Assembly (NCBI RefSeq): GCF_023256435.1
Contig: NZ_JAGDXM010000019.1
Coordinates: forward strand, 1-43,132
DNA length: 43,132 nucleotides
DNA from: Thermoplasma sp.
GTDB taxonomy: Archaea > Thermoplasmatota > Thermoplasmata > Thermoplasmatales > Thermoplasmataceae
Direction of reading: 5' to 3'
Below are positions 10,854 through 20,601 of this stretch, piece by piece. The notes below the pieces were generated by a model, which saw nothing but the letters and a program-made list of their open reading frames with translations, searched no databases and was not told where the DNA came from. Numbering within the stretch: the stretch's first letter is position 1; every line of letters starts with the position of its first letter. The position numbers and the translations under genes are program-made.

Positions 10854-12242
10854 TCAATAAGATCTGGAAAAGACGGCCAATTTACCTTCCTTACCGCACA
10901 CCACACATTTGCCAGTCTCCTTCGCGTCAACCATGAACCCGAGTGCGGATTTCTCTGTCTTCGCCTCTATGCTGTCTGAACATTCCTTCGAACCACACCA
11001 GAACGCTGTTATAAGACCGTCCCTATTGAATTCTTCAATACTGGAGGCCTTAAACACATGCTCATTGAACTGCCTTTTCGCATCGTCCATCATCTTCTCT
11101 CTTATCCTTATGAGCGTGTCCGGTATCTCGTATATGAGTTTCGATCTGTCTATTGTTATCTTACCAGGAATGTTCCGCATGGATAATGTGACAGTCTTAT
11201 TTTTGACCTCTCTCTCCCCTATCTCTATCCTGAGCGGGACTCCTCTCATCTCCCAGTCATTGAATTTATAACCCGGGGTGAAGTTTTCTCTGTCGTCAAC
11301 CTTCACACGAACGTTTATGCTGTTCAGGGTGTTCTCAATATCCCTGGCATATTCCATTACTCCATCACCGGGGATCGGAACTATTATTACCTGTATAGGT
11401 GCCACGTCAGGCGGAAGTATGAGACCTTTATCATCTCCATGTATGCCTATGATGGCGGCCAGCAACCTCTCGCTCATACCATAGGTTGTCTGATGAGCAT
11501 AATCGAATGTTCCGTCTTCCTTGAGATATTTTATGTCATAGTTCTTCGAAAAGTTTGTGCCGTACTGGTGTATCGTACCTATCTGCAGCGATCTGCCTGA
11601 GGGGAGAACGGTATCAAAAGCGATGGTATACATGGCTCCTGGGAACTTATCCCAGTCTGGCCTCTGATCGTAGAAGTACGGGAGACAAAGCTGGGCGGAT
11701 ATTTCCCTCCATATCTCCTTGTACTGATCCATCTGCGCTTCAGCATCCTCGTAGGTCGCATGGGCAGTATGAGCCTCAAAGAAGTGTATTTCCCTTATCC
11801 TTATGAAGGAACGGGTATGCTTGGTCTCATACCTGTAGACGCTGACTATCTGGTATATTTTCAGCGGAAGATCAGCATGAGATCTGACCCAAAGTGAGAA
11901 CATTGGATACATCGCAGATTCGCTTGTGGGACGCAACGCGAGTTCCTCCTCAAGGTTCTCCTTGCCTCCTTTGGTGACCCAGTAAATCTCATTTTCGAAA
12001 CCCCTTATGTGTTCAAACTCAACCTCAAGCATGCTGCGGCCTATGAGAACTGGAAAGTTAACCTCTTGAAAATTCCTCTTATCCACCGCCTTTCTAACTA
12101 TTGAATCGATCAGACTCATTATCTTCCAGCCATAGGGAAGCCACACATTCATTCCCTTCACTGGGTACCTTTTATCGCTTAGTCCCGCAAGTGTGATTAT
12201 CTCGTTATACCATTCGCTGAAGTTATCCTTCTTGTTCTCCAT
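10854..12242 (-). CDS. proS: Prolyl-tRNA synthetase, archaeal type
   Basis: Class II aaRS motifs; LRPTSESAMYPMFSLWVRSHADLPLKIYQ; C-terminal Cys-containing domain FWCGSKEC…CVVCGKEGK…SY. Confidence 0.95.
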   Translation of the reverse strand: MENKKDNFSEWYNEIITLAGLSDKRYPVKGMNVWLPYGWKIMSLIDSIVRKAVDKRNFQEVNFPVLIGRSMLEVEFEHIRGFENEIYWVTKGGKENLEEELALRPTSESAMYPMFSLWVRSHADLPLKIYQIVSVYRYETKHTRSFIRIREIHFFEAHTAHATYEDAEAQMDQYKEIWREISAQLCLPYFYDQRPDWDKFPGAMYTIAFDTVLPSGRSLQIGTIHQYGTNFSKNYDIKYLKEDGTFDYAHQTTYGMSERLLAAIIGIHGDDKGLILPPDVAPIQVIIVPIPGDGVMEYARDIENTLNSINVRVKVDDRENFTPGYKFNDWEMRGVPLRIEIGEREVKNKTVTLSMRNIPGKITIDRSKLIYEIPDTLIRIREKMMDDAKRQFNEHVFKASSIEEFNRDGLITAFWCGSKECSDSIEAKTEKSALGFMVDAKETGKCVVCGKEGKLAVFSRSY

Positions 12243-12304
12243 TTTGCTTAGAATTTAAGAACGATATTTAAATTTCTTTGTCTCTTCATATTGTGTTTCC
12301 GCAA

Positions 12305-12649
12305 TCATTTCTCCATCCTAAATTCTTCTATGACTGCACCAGGCCCAAATTTTACATAGAAACTCAGGGAATTCTTTTCGTTATTTATAACGACATGTCT
12401 TCCGTCTCGATAATTTCCATTTATTCTTAGTTCATCTATTTTATTAATTGGAGTATTCTGCAATGCCTTCTCGATCATGTTTCTGAACTCGGCAGCACAT
12501 ATGTCGCAGCAGAAGAACAGATCCTCACCGAACATCTCCTCGTGATGATCGCCCCATGTTGCTCCGCAAAGCGCACAACCGGTGGCCTTGCTACCGGCCC
12601 TGACTCCGTTGACGATTATATTCAAGTCATTCACCCCAAGCGGCTTCAA
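12305..12649 (-). CDS. TA0938-like Cys-rich putative zinc protein (114 aa)
   Basis: CALCGATWGDHHEEMFGEDLFFCCDICAAEF metal-binding motif; recalled resemblance to T. acidophilum TA0938; start overlaps the 3' end of the upstream gene. Confidence 0.75.
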   Translation of the reverse strand: MKPLGVNDLNIIVNGVRAGSKATGCALCGATWGDHHEEMFGEDLFFCCDICAAEFRNMIEKALQNTPINKIDELRINGNYRDGRHVVINNEKNSLSFYVKFGPGAVIEEFRMEK

Positions 12650-13517
12650 GCATTCTTGATCTTCTCAGCCTCGCGTTTAAATATAAATAAAAAGCGTCCA
12701 TCGAACGGATCATTATTGATCTTGTTGTAAGATCGTCCATGGTCTCCGATTCCACTATCTTCAAAGCTTTTCCAGCATGATCCACGTCCGCTTTATAACC
12801 TTCCATCAGAAAATCCCGTACCTCCTGTGGATATTCTGAACTATTGAGTATGCCTGGATCGAAGTAATGCATCTTGGCACCATCATCCACAAGCGTCCTG
12901 TCGGCAACAAGTTCAAGCACATGCATTGCACCCATAGTATCCACCCAGGAATAGTGACTGGATATACTATACCAAACCTCAATTGCCTTCGAGGTCTCCG
13001 GTAACGGTGTGTATTCCATTATACGTTTTCTTGTCATGCCAAGAGCCTCACCCATCCTGATGAGCAGATCGAGATGCGATGGTCTTCCGTTGAAGCCTAT
13101 GTATTCCGTCGCCACGTTCTCAATCTCATAATTGAATGCTTCTTCTGAAGTTGTGGAATGTATAACGGATGAAAGAGTCCTGATCCAGTTTCTGAGGAAA
13201 AATCTGTGTTCAATAACGTATCCTAGCAATACTGGAATGCTTGGCCTCTGCATTGCCTGTATGAATGGATGCGGATCTGTGTAGAATTTTCTAATGAATG
13301 CGAGTCTCGCCCATTTCGCCAAGGATACTTGCGGAGAGAATACCATATCGAAGGCTTCTTCCAAATCAGAATAATCCATATACTTACCTCCCAGCTCGGC
13401 ATAGATCCATGAGGTGTGGTTTGCATCACCCCTGATTGACATATTTCCGAAATGAACGCCGAGATCATGAAGCGTCTGCACTTTACCCTCACATACTGGA
13501 CAGATCATAGTGTACAT
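12627..13517 (-). CDS. N-terminal zinc finger plus TenA/PqqC (heme-oxygenase-like) helical domain protein, function unknown
   Basis: MICPVCEGKVQTLHDLGVHFGN (C2H2-like); EHRFFLRNW…YEIENVATEYIGFNGRPSHLDLLIRMGEALGM and DVDHAGKALKIVES resemble helices of the TenA/PqqC/HDO superfamily. Confidence 0.55.
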   Translation of the reverse strand: MYTMICPVCEGKVQTLHDLGVHFGNMSIRGDANHTSWIYAELGGKYMDYSDLEEAFDMVFSPQVSLAKWARLAFIRKFYTDPHPFIQAMQRPSIPVLLGYVIEHRFFLRNWIRTLSSVIHSTTSEEAFNYEIENVATEYIGFNGRPSHLDLLIRMGEALGMTRKRIMEYTPLPETSKAIEVWYSISSHYSWVDTMGAMHVLELVADRTLVDDGAKMHYFDPGILNSSEYPQEVRDFLMEGYKADVDHAGKALKIVESETMDDLTTRSIMIRSMDAFYLYLNARLRRSRMLEAAWGE

Positions 13518-13701
13518 ATACTTAAAGTCTATTTAAATTTAAATAGATTTAGAATGATATATATTTTAGAATAGTGATTGCTATAATCATGCATTGAACA
13601 AATTGAGTGCGAGAACACTGCACCGATTGACCTTGAAAAATGACAAAATTTATGCCCTTCATTAAGATCTGCTTCCGCTGATCCTGAGGGTGAATGTATC
13701 T

Positions 13702-13786
13702 GCAGAGGTTGCCGAGTCAGGTCAAAGGCGGCAGACTCAAGATCTGCCTCCGTAGGGATTCGCCGGTTCGAATCCGGCCCTCTGCA
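13702..13786 (+). tRNA. tRNA-Leu(CAA)
   Basis: GCAGAGGTTGCCGAGTCAGGTC…GCAGA CTCAAGA TCTGC…GCCGGTTCGAATCCGGCCCTCTGCA; acceptor stem GCAGAGG/CCTCTGC; class II variable arm; no intron. Confidence 0.95.
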
Positions 13787-13802
13787 TCTTGGAAGTGAGG
13801 AA

Positions 13803-14033
13803 ATGCGATCAGAACTTTTCATAGATGATCGGGATTGCGATCCATTTCTAAAAACCATTTCCCCAGATAATTATGGCAACATAAAGATGGAATGCAACAG
13901 CGAGAGAATAAAAATAACAATAGATGAAGATAAATATGGTACGGTATTCACATTATTGGACGATATACTGAGAAATTATGAGGTTTTCAAAAAAATAAGG
14001 GATCTTATGTCGCAGATCACTGTTCAACGTTGA
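13803..14033 (+). CDS. Pcc1-like KEOPS subunit (putative)
   Basis: 76 aa; [60 protein letters not shown] fits the small Pcc1 alpha/beta pattern in size and layout. Confidence 0.6.
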   Translation: MRSELFIDDRDCDPFLKTISPDNYGNIKMECNSERIKITIDEDKYGTVFTLLDDILRNYEVFKKIRDLMSQITVQR

Positions 14034-14955
14034 GCTGCAGTTTTTCTGTCAGTTCCTTGTATCTGTTTCTTATGGTCACTTCGGTCACACCAGCTACCTC
14101 TGCGACCGCCCTCTGAGTTCTCCGTTCTCCAGTCATAAGTGATGCTATGTATATCGCAGCTGCTGCCACACCTGTCGGACCCTTACCGGACGTTAAACCG
14201 GCATTTTCAGCGGTTCTCAGTATCTCAAGTGCCTTGTTCCTGGTATCCATGGACAGCTTCAGCTTGGAGCAGAATCTGCTGATGTAGTCCTCAGCCTTTG
14301 AAGGCATTATGTTTAACTTCAAGTATCTGCTCATGATCCTGTATGTCCTGCCTATCTCCTTCTTCTTGACTCTGGTTACGGACGCTATCTCACCAAGAGT
14401 CCTAGGTACGTTTGTTATCCTGCATGCGGCATAAAGTGCTCCAGCAACTACGCCCTCTATGCTCCTTCCCCTGATCATGTTCTGTTTGACGGCTTTACGA
14501 TAAATGACCGCCGCTGTCTCCTTCACATCATCAGGTATGCTCAGATTCGAGGCCATTCTCTCAAGTTCCTGAAGCGCCTGGGAGAGGTTCCTCTCGGCGG
14601 CGTTTGAAACCTTAATTCTCTTCTGCCATTTCCTGAGCCTGTACAGCTGCGCTCTGTTCCTAGTGGGTATAGATCTTCCGTAAGAATCCTTATTCTTCCA
14701 TGATATATCTGTTGAAAGACCCTTATCGTGAATGGTGTACGTCATCGGAGAGCCGGCCCTTGCTCTGCTCTCATTCTGCTCTGAATCAAATGCCCTCCAT
14801 TCTGGACCCTGATCGATGTATGCATCCTCAATGACAGCTCCACATTCACCGCAAACAAGTTCACCGTGTTCATAATCTCTTATGAGGTTTGTGGAACCAC
14901 ATTCAGGGCATCTTTCTATCTCCTCTACCTTTTTCTTCTTCGTATTTTCAACCAT
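14017..14955 (-). CDS. tfb: Transcription initiation factor B (TFB), copy 1
   Basis: Zn ribbon [29 protein letters not shown]; two cyclin repeats; [29 protein letters not shown]. Confidence 0.95.
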   Translation of the reverse strand: MVENTKKKKVEEIERCPECGSTNLIRDYEHGELVCGECGAVIEDAYIDQGPEWRAFDSEQNESRARAGSPMTYTIHDKGLSTDISWKNKDSYGRSIPTRNRAQLYRLRKWQKRIKVSNAAERNLSQALQELERMASNLSIPDDVKETAAVIYRKAVKQNMIRGRSIEGVVAGALYAACRITNVPRTLGEIASVTRVKKKEIGRTYRIMSRYLKLNIMPSKAEDYISRFCSKLKLSMDTRNKALEILRTAENAGLTSGKGPTGVAAAAIYIASLMTGERRTQRAVAEVAGVTEVTIRNRYKELTEKLQLNVEQ

Positions 14956-14966
14956 CCTAAATCACC

Positions 14967-15173
14967 TCAATTAACATAAACAACATCTGTCTGCACGCCC
15001 TGACTGTCCAAACTAACGAGCCCATAGGGCTCATCTACAGGTCCCATTATCTTGACGAGTACCCCTATCTTCTTTCCACTAGCATCGTATATCTTAGTCT
15101 TCAGATCCAGGGGCTTATCCAGCTGAATCACCATATCTCTACCTCTGATGTTGGTTACCTTATAAGCGTGCAT
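14967..15173 (-). CDS. gar1: H/ACA RNP component Gar1
   Basis: KIYDASGKKIGVLVKIMGPVDEPYGLVSL is the Gar1 core; immediately upstream of tfb as in many archaea. Confidence 0.88.
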   Translation of the reverse strand: MHAYKVTNIRGRDMVIQLDKPLDLKTKIYDASGKKIGVLVKIMGPVDEPYGLVSLDSQGVQTDVVYVN

Positions 15174-15482
15174 TCAGATTATCATATCACATCGAAGTAT
15201 TTAAACATTACGAAATGTATTTAAGTTTTTTATTTCCATTATTAAAACTTTGATGTCAAAAATCGTCCACTGCATCGAAAATAACTGGATAAAGTCTACT
15301 TGCTATTTAATGATAATAAATCAATATTAATAATAGTAATCATTTAAAAATATCAGTGAACATAGTATAAATCACAATTCTATTATGGAAAAATATCTAT
15401 TTAGAAGATCCTGCATAAACCATACGTCTCCTTTCGGTAACAATTCGATAATGATTTATCGCCGGTAATACTACAGGTAGGA

Positions 15483-16442
15483 ATGCTACTAAAGATACCC
15501 ACAGTGCTCAGGGGACAAGAGCTTATTGATAAGGCCTTTTCGAGGGCAAGTAGAATTGAAGAACCATATTATCCCGATAAGGTAGAAAGAATAAAGAAGG
15601 AGGTACAGGATCGGATATCGACCATTGAAAGTATAAGCGTATCCTTCCTTGATAGGCTTGTTAAAAAATTTCCGTCGATAAACAACCTTCATCCATTCTA
15701 CAGCAGTCTCATAGATCTGATGTTCGATATAGATCAGTATAAGATCTCACTATCGAAGATCGACCGAACGGCACAGATGATAGAACAGATAAGCGGCGAT
15801 CATATAAGAAGACTGAAAGCTGTAAAAACCGTGGAGGATGCAAACAGAATAATGAGATCCTACTACGGTAGATTTGCCTCCATAGTACATGAAATAGATC
15901 AGGATCTCGTGTTTCTCGGAAAATGCAGAGATTACATGAAGAAGATACCAGACATAGATGTAAATCTGCGTACATATATAATAGCTGGTATGCCAAACGT
16001 TGGTAAGAGTTCCCTGCTGGCTGCATTGACCACAAAGAAGCCCCAGATCGCGCCCTACCCATTCACAACCAAATCTGTATTGATCGGAATTGCCGAGCAT
16101 GGGCATGAAAGAATACAGTTCATAGATACCCCTGGAATACTTGATCGCGATTTCAGTGAGATGAATCAGATCGAAAAGAATGCTGTTCTTGCCCTGAGGC
16201 ATATTCAGGGTACAGTCATATTTCTCTTTGATTACAGCGATGAATCCCTATATTCATCGGAAATGCAGGAGCATCTCTATAGACAGATAAAGGATCATAT
16301 TAATCCGAATGTTATTAGGGTTCAGACGAAAATGGACATAAGCAAAGAAAAGAGGGAAGAGATAGCCATTTCCGTCAACTCCGAGGGTGGCCTTGATCCA
16401 CTCAAGAATGTCATATTCGGAGGGAGTGATGATCATGTATGA
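15483..16442 (+). CDS. Nog1-like GTPase
   Basis: GMPNVGKSSLLAALT, DTPGILDRDFSEMNQIEKNAVLALRH, QTKMD; N-terminal NOG1-type helical domain. Confidence 0.88.
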   Translation: MLLKIPTVLRGQELIDKAFSRASRIEEPYYPDKVERIKKEVQDRISTIESISVSFLDRLVKKFPSINNLHPFYSSLIDLMFDIDQYKISLSKIDRTAQMIEQISGDHIRRLKAVKTVEDANRIMRSYYGRFASIVHEIDQDLVFLGKCRDYMKKIPDIDVNLRTYIIAGMPNVGKSSLLAALTTKKPQIAPYPFTTKSVLIGIAEHGHERIQFIDTPGILDRDFSEMNQIEKNAVLALRHIQGTVIFLFDYSDESLYSSEMQEHLYRQIKDHINPNVIRVQTKMDISKEKREEIAISVNSEGGLDPLKNVIFGGSDDHV

Positions 16443-18081
16443 GGACGACATAAGAAGGATAGCCCTTATCAATGCGTATCAGCACGATGGAAAAGCCGAT
16501 GTAAAATCAGTCATGGGAAAGGTGATGGCAGAGATAGCCGATCTGCGCCGTGATCCAAAAGCAGCAAAGGATCTCGTCACACGCATAGTTGATGAGGTCA
16601 ATGCAATGAGCCCTGCCGAAATAAAGGAGATCGTGGAGAGCAGGTATTCATCATCCATCAAAAAGGAAAAGAAACCGGAGGATCACAGGCTACCCGATCT
16701 TGAAGGTGTCGATGGTCCTGTTGTAATGAGGATGGCACCTTCACCCTCAGGCCCACTTCATGTTGGACATACAAGGATGGCAATACTTAATGATGAATAT
16801 GTCAAGCGCTATGGCGGCGAACTTATCCTGAGAATTGAGGACACGAACCCAAAGAATATAGATCCTGAAGCTTACCATATGATACCTGAGGATCTGCAGT
16901 GGCTGGGCGTCAATGTTACGAAGACAGTCATTCAGAGCGATCGCTTCGATCTTTACTATGAGGAAGCTAAAAAGCTCATAATGAATGGCCATATGTACAT
17001 CTGCACCTGCCCCAGAGAGGAGTTCAAGAAGAAGAAATTGGAGTCGATTCCATGCAAGGATCGTGATAATCCGCCTGAAAAGAACATGGATCTGTTTGAG
17101 AAAATGCTTGACGGTACTATAAATGAGGGTGAGGCCGTAGCCGTCGTCAAGACGGATCTAAATCATCCAAATCCGTCGGTGAGAGACTGGATCGCATTCA
17201 GAATAATAAATGCCGTTCATCCAAGGGTAGGAGACAGATACCGCGTATATCCTATGATGAGCTTCAGTGTCGCTATAGATGATCATTACCTGGGATTGAC
17301 GCACGTCCTAAGAGGAAAAGATCAGCTCACGAATACTGACAAACAGAGGTACATCTTTGAATACAACGGATGGAAGAGACCGTATTACTATCACTATGGA
17401 ATGATAAAATTTCCAGGCCTGAAGCTGAAAACGTCGCTGATGAAGAAGGGTATTCTGAGTGGCCAGTATGATGGGTGGTCAGATGTCAGGCTTGGCACAG
17501 TTCGCGCATTTGCAAGGAGAGGTTATCAGCCTGAAACTTTCAGAAGATACTGGATAAATTCGGGACTTCGAGAGATCGACGCAATATTCTCCATAGAGAT
17601 ATTTGATTCCATTAACAGAGAGATCGTGGATCCAAAATCATATCGTTTTTCTTTCGTCAAAAATCCCGTTAAAGTTGTCATAGATAACATGCCGAGGATA
17701 AAGTCAAAACTTCCACTGCATCCAACGCATCCTGAGTACGGGTTCAGGGAGTACGAGGTTGAAGGGGCAGTGTATCTATCCGAATCCGATCTTACAAAGA
17801 TGGACGAAGGAGAAAGGATCAGACTCAAGGATCTCTGCTATATCAGAAAAAAAGGCGACAGGATATCATACGATGGACTTGATATGACTGAAAAGACAAA
17901 GATAATAAACTGGTGCCCTGATGGATCTAGGGATTTCTCAGTACTGAGGCCAGATGGATCGATAGATCGCGGACTGATAGAACCCATGTCAGCGGGCTAT
18001 AGAGGAATAGCACAACTAGAAAGATACGGATATGTGAATATAGCCGACAGTGACAGCGTGGCCTATTTCACTCACTCATGA
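16435..18081 (+). CDS. gltX: Glutamyl-tRNA synthetase
   Basis: RMAPSPSGPLHVGHTRMAILNDEY; archaeal class I GluRS; start trimmed to ATG at 16435 (MYEDDIRRIAL), overlapping the nog1-like stop. Confidence 0.95.
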   Translation: MYEDDIRRIALINAYQHDGKADVKSVMGKVMAEIADLRRDPKAAKDLVTRIVDEVNAMSPAEIKEIVESRYSSSIKKEKKPEDHRLPDLEGVDGPVVMRMAPSPSGPLHVGHTRMAILNDEYVKRYGGELILRIEDTNPKNIDPEAYHMIPEDLQWLGVNVTKTVIQSDRFDLYYEEAKKLIMNGHMYICTCPREEFKKKKLESIPCKDRDNPPEKNMDLFEKMLDGTINEGEAVAVVKTDLNHPNPSVRDWIAFRIINAVHPRVGDRYRVYPMMSFSVAIDDHYLGLTHVLRGKDQLTNTDKQRYIFEYNGWKRPYYYHYGMIKFPGLKLKTSLMKKGILSGQYDGWSDVRLGTVRAFARRGYQPETFRRYWINSGLREIDAIFSIEIFDSINREIVDPKSYRFSFVKNPVKVVIDNMPRIKSKLPLHPTHPEYGFREYEVEGAVYLSESDLTKMDEGERIRLKDLCYIRKKGDRISYDGLDMTEKTKIINWCPDGSRDFSVLRPDGSIDRGLIEPMSAGYRGIAQLERYGYVNIADSDSVAYFTHS

Positions 18082-18302
18082 ACCATTTGCAATGTAGATC
18101 TCAAAAACATACTGCATTTTTAATTTCATTCCGCAGATAGTAATATGACGCATTTATCAGCAAAATACATCTTGAACCATTCTTATTTGAAATGTTGATG
18201 TATTAGCTACCGAAAATAGTCCATTTTCTTCGCCTGATCGCGTGATGTTCTTTGAATATATCATCCATTATCAGAAGAAACACGCTTGTTGAAAGCTAGT
18301 GA

Positions 18303-18572
18303 TCATATATGCATCAGATCTGGAAATGACTTCAGTATTACTATATCTCCAATTGATTTTACATAATTGTATGGTATGGATATAGGATCACCGTTCTTCA
18401 CCAGTTTATCATTGCTATCCATGATGAATAGGCCATGAATCTGATTCTTATCAAAATCGAGCACTATATCTGTGACCTTGCCGACCCTGATGCCCTTCAT
18501 TGTATAAACTTCTTTCCCGATCAGATTTGTTATCTCGAAAGTGTAGCCTGCTTCAGACGCTTCATCCAACAT
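18303..18572 (-). CDS. PRC-barrel domain protein (89 aa)
   Basis: LIGKEVYTMKGIRVGKVTDIVLDFDKNQIHGLFI…ISIPYNYVKSIGDIVIL. Confidence 0.85.
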   Translation of the reverse strand: MLDEASEAGYTFEITNLIGKEVYTMKGIRVGKVTDIVLDFDKNQIHGLFIMDSNDKLVKNGDPISIPYNYVKSIGDIVILKSFPDLMHI

Positions 18573-18715
18573 TTTACCTCTGCCATTTAACGTACTGCAA
18601 AAAAGATAACGATGAAAATCGTATTAAATTTTGTGATCCATCCGTTCATCTTTCGCGAGATGAAACCTTCCACCGTTCCTACGCGAAAAACTTTGTTGCC
18701 GTAAGGCCCATCTTC

Positions 18716-18747
18716 AATAAAAAATAGTGTCCGTAATCATAACGGAC
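18716..18747 (-). terminator. Hairpin plus T-tract downstream of guaAA
   Basis: Minus strand reads GTCCGTTATGATTACGGACACTATTTTTTATTG: 6-bp stem GTCCGT/ACGGAC followed by a T-rich run, just 3' of the guaAA stop at 18760. Confidence 0.5.
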
Positions 18748-18759
18748 GGATCAGTCAGT

Positions 18760-19362
18760 TCATTGCTGGGAACTTTCCTTCTGCAGATCCCTGTGCGATA
18801 GGCAGATCGATATGAAATTTTTGAATATCTCATGCCCGAATTGCGTATGCTCAACTTCAGGGTGAAATTGGGTAGCGTAGATAGGCCGTGTTTTATGATA
18901 GAATCCCTGTACCTGGCAGGTGCTTGAAGATGCGGCAAGGACAAAATCATCCGGAAGCCCCATTATCTCGTCATTATGATTTTCCCATACAGTTATCTCC
19001 GATGGAAGCCCATAGAAGATGTTTTCAGATCGCATGACTGAAATCCTTGTTTTGCCGAATTCTGGATGCTTTGCCTTCACGACCGATGCACCGAAATGCA
19101 ATGCAATGAACTGAGCCCCAACGCATATGCCCAATATTGGATAATTATGATCGTCTATGTATCTTCCAACGTTTCCAAGTTTATCTATTTCCTCGTCTAT
19201 GTTTGGAGCTCCACCACTGAGCACAAGACCGTCGAGCCCATCAAGATCGCTGGAATCTATGTCGTTAGGGACTATCTTCGTATCCACACCAAGCTCCCTG
19301 AGCACGCGCCATTCTCTGTGTGTCCACTGCCCGCCATTGTCTACAACGTATATCTTCAACAT
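18760..19362 (-). CDS. guaAA: GMP synthase, glutamine amidotransferase subunit
   Basis: IYVVDNGGQWTHREWRVLRELG; LVLSGGAPNI; LGICVGAQFIA; QFHPEVEHTQFG. Confidence 0.92.
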   Translation of the reverse strand: MLKIYVVDNGGQWTHREWRVLRELGVDTKIVPNDIDSSDLDGLDGLVLSGGAPNIDEEIDKLGNVGRYIDDHNYPILGICVGAQFIALHFGASVVKAKHPEFGKTRISVMRSENIFYGLPSEITVWENHNDEIMGLPDDFVLAASSSTCQVQGFYHKTRPIYATQFHPEVEHTQFGHEIFKNFISICLSHRDLQKESSQQ

Positions 19363-19364
19363 AT

Positions 19365-20306
19365 CTATTCTGAGATTGAAATATTCAATGCTTTGCTTAT
19401 CTCCTTGTATCTATTCCTTATGGTGACCTCAGTTACTCCTGATATTCTCGCTATTTCCTTCTGTGTTCTTGGCTTACCCACTTTCACCGAAGCTATGTAT
19501 ATCGCAGCTGCTGCTATACCTGTTGGGCCCTTCCCCGAAGATATACCCATGGACATGGCCTGCCTTACGATATCTTCACTTATGACGATGGCCTGCTTGT
19601 CCAGATCGAGTTTATTGCAGAACTGTGATATATAAGAGAATGGTGTGGTTGGCTTCAGATTGAGATCAAGTTCCTTTGCTAGATGCCTATAGGCCTTTCC
19701 GATCTTCTTCTTGTTGACTTCTGAGGCCTTTGAGATCTCATCCAGTGTGCGCGGTATATTGACTTTCCTGCAGGCAGCATAAATTGAAGCGCACACGATA
19801 CTCTCGATGCTTCTCCCCCTTATGAGGTTCTTTTCCACAGCTTTTCTGTAAATCAACGCAGCTGTTTCCTTAATGTCCTTTGGAATACCTAGCTTTGCAC
19901 CTATATCGTTCAGAAGCTGAAGCGCGAGGGAAAGATTCCTCTCGGCAGCGTTGGAGACTCTGATTCTCTGGTGCCATTTTCTTACACGATATATCTGGGC
20001 TCTATTCTTATGTGGTATTCTCTTGCCATAATAATCTTTATTGGACCATGATATCTCCGTTGCCAGCCCCTTATCGTGGCTTAGGTATGTCATAGGCGAT
20101 CCGGTTCTAGCCCTTCTCTCGTCCTGATCAGAATCAAAAGCCCTCCATTCTGGGCCCTGATCGATGTATGCATCCTCAATGACTGCACCACAGTCAGCAC
20201 AAATAAGCTCGCCATGCTCATAGTCTCTTATCAGGTGTTCAGAATTGCATTCAGGACACCGCTTTGGTGTTTCTCCCTCAACAGTCATCTTATCACTATA
20301 ACGCAT
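19365..20306 (-). CDS. tfb: Transcription initiation factor B (TFB), copy 2
   Basis: Same architecture as 14017-14955: [57 protein letters not shown]. Confidence 0.95.
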   Translation of the reverse strand: MRYSDKMTVEGETPKRCPECNSEHLIRDYEHGELICADCGAVIEDAYIDQGPEWRAFDSDQDERRARTGSPMTYLSHDKGLATEISWSNKDYYGKRIPHKNRAQIYRVRKWHQRIRVSNAAERNLSLALQLLNDIGAKLGIPKDIKETAALIYRKAVEKNLIRGRSIESIVCASIYAACRKVNIPRTLDEISKASEVNKKKIGKAYRHLAKELDLNLKPTTPFSYISQFCNKLDLDKQAIVISEDIVRQAMSMGISSGKGPTGIAAAAIYIASVKVGKPRTQKEIARISGVTEVTIRNRYKEISKALNISISE

Positions 20307-20573
20307 CTACATCATTGGATCTATTTAAACATTTTTTATTTTTAGTTACTCCTTAATAATATACACTCATATCATTTCTATACAAATTTTTCATATTCTG
20401 CAAACAATACGATAGAAAATTAAAATAGCAATCATTTTATACCCAAAGATATAAGTACGATGGATACCCATAGATCGAAATGTATTTTAATTTTTGTTCT
20501 CATAGCGTGAAAAGAATATTTCAGTTATAATGTATCTTTCTTTGAACAATATGCATATTTTTCATCAATGATC

Positions 20574-20601
20574 GTCCTTACGATTTTCGTAGGATAAGGA
20601 C
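20574..20601. other. Inverted repeat / hairpin in the tfb2-aspS intergenic region
   Basis: GTCCTTACGATTTTCGTAGGATAAGGAC: 7-bp outer stem GTCCTTA/TAAGGAC plus inner CGA/TCG. Confidence 0.5.

Noticed and set aside
13529-13858. 109-aa minus-strand ORF
   Set aside because: Runs antisense through tRNA-Leu (PDSNRRIPTEAD… is the usual false translation of a tRNA).
15385-15468. 27-aa ORF MEKYLFRRSCINHTSPFGNNSIMIYRR upstream of the nog1-like gene
   Set aside because: Too short and no supporting signal beyond a loosely spaced TATA-like box.
18170-18270. TGATGT/CTGA/GTGATGT pattern downstream of gltX
   Set aside because: No final D box at the right distance and both C-like boxes are imperfect.
20518-20566. 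Possible minus-strand C/D box RNA (TGATGA … CTGA)
   Set aside because: First C-box base is T instead of purine, no internal D'/C' boxes, very AT-rich context; likely chance.
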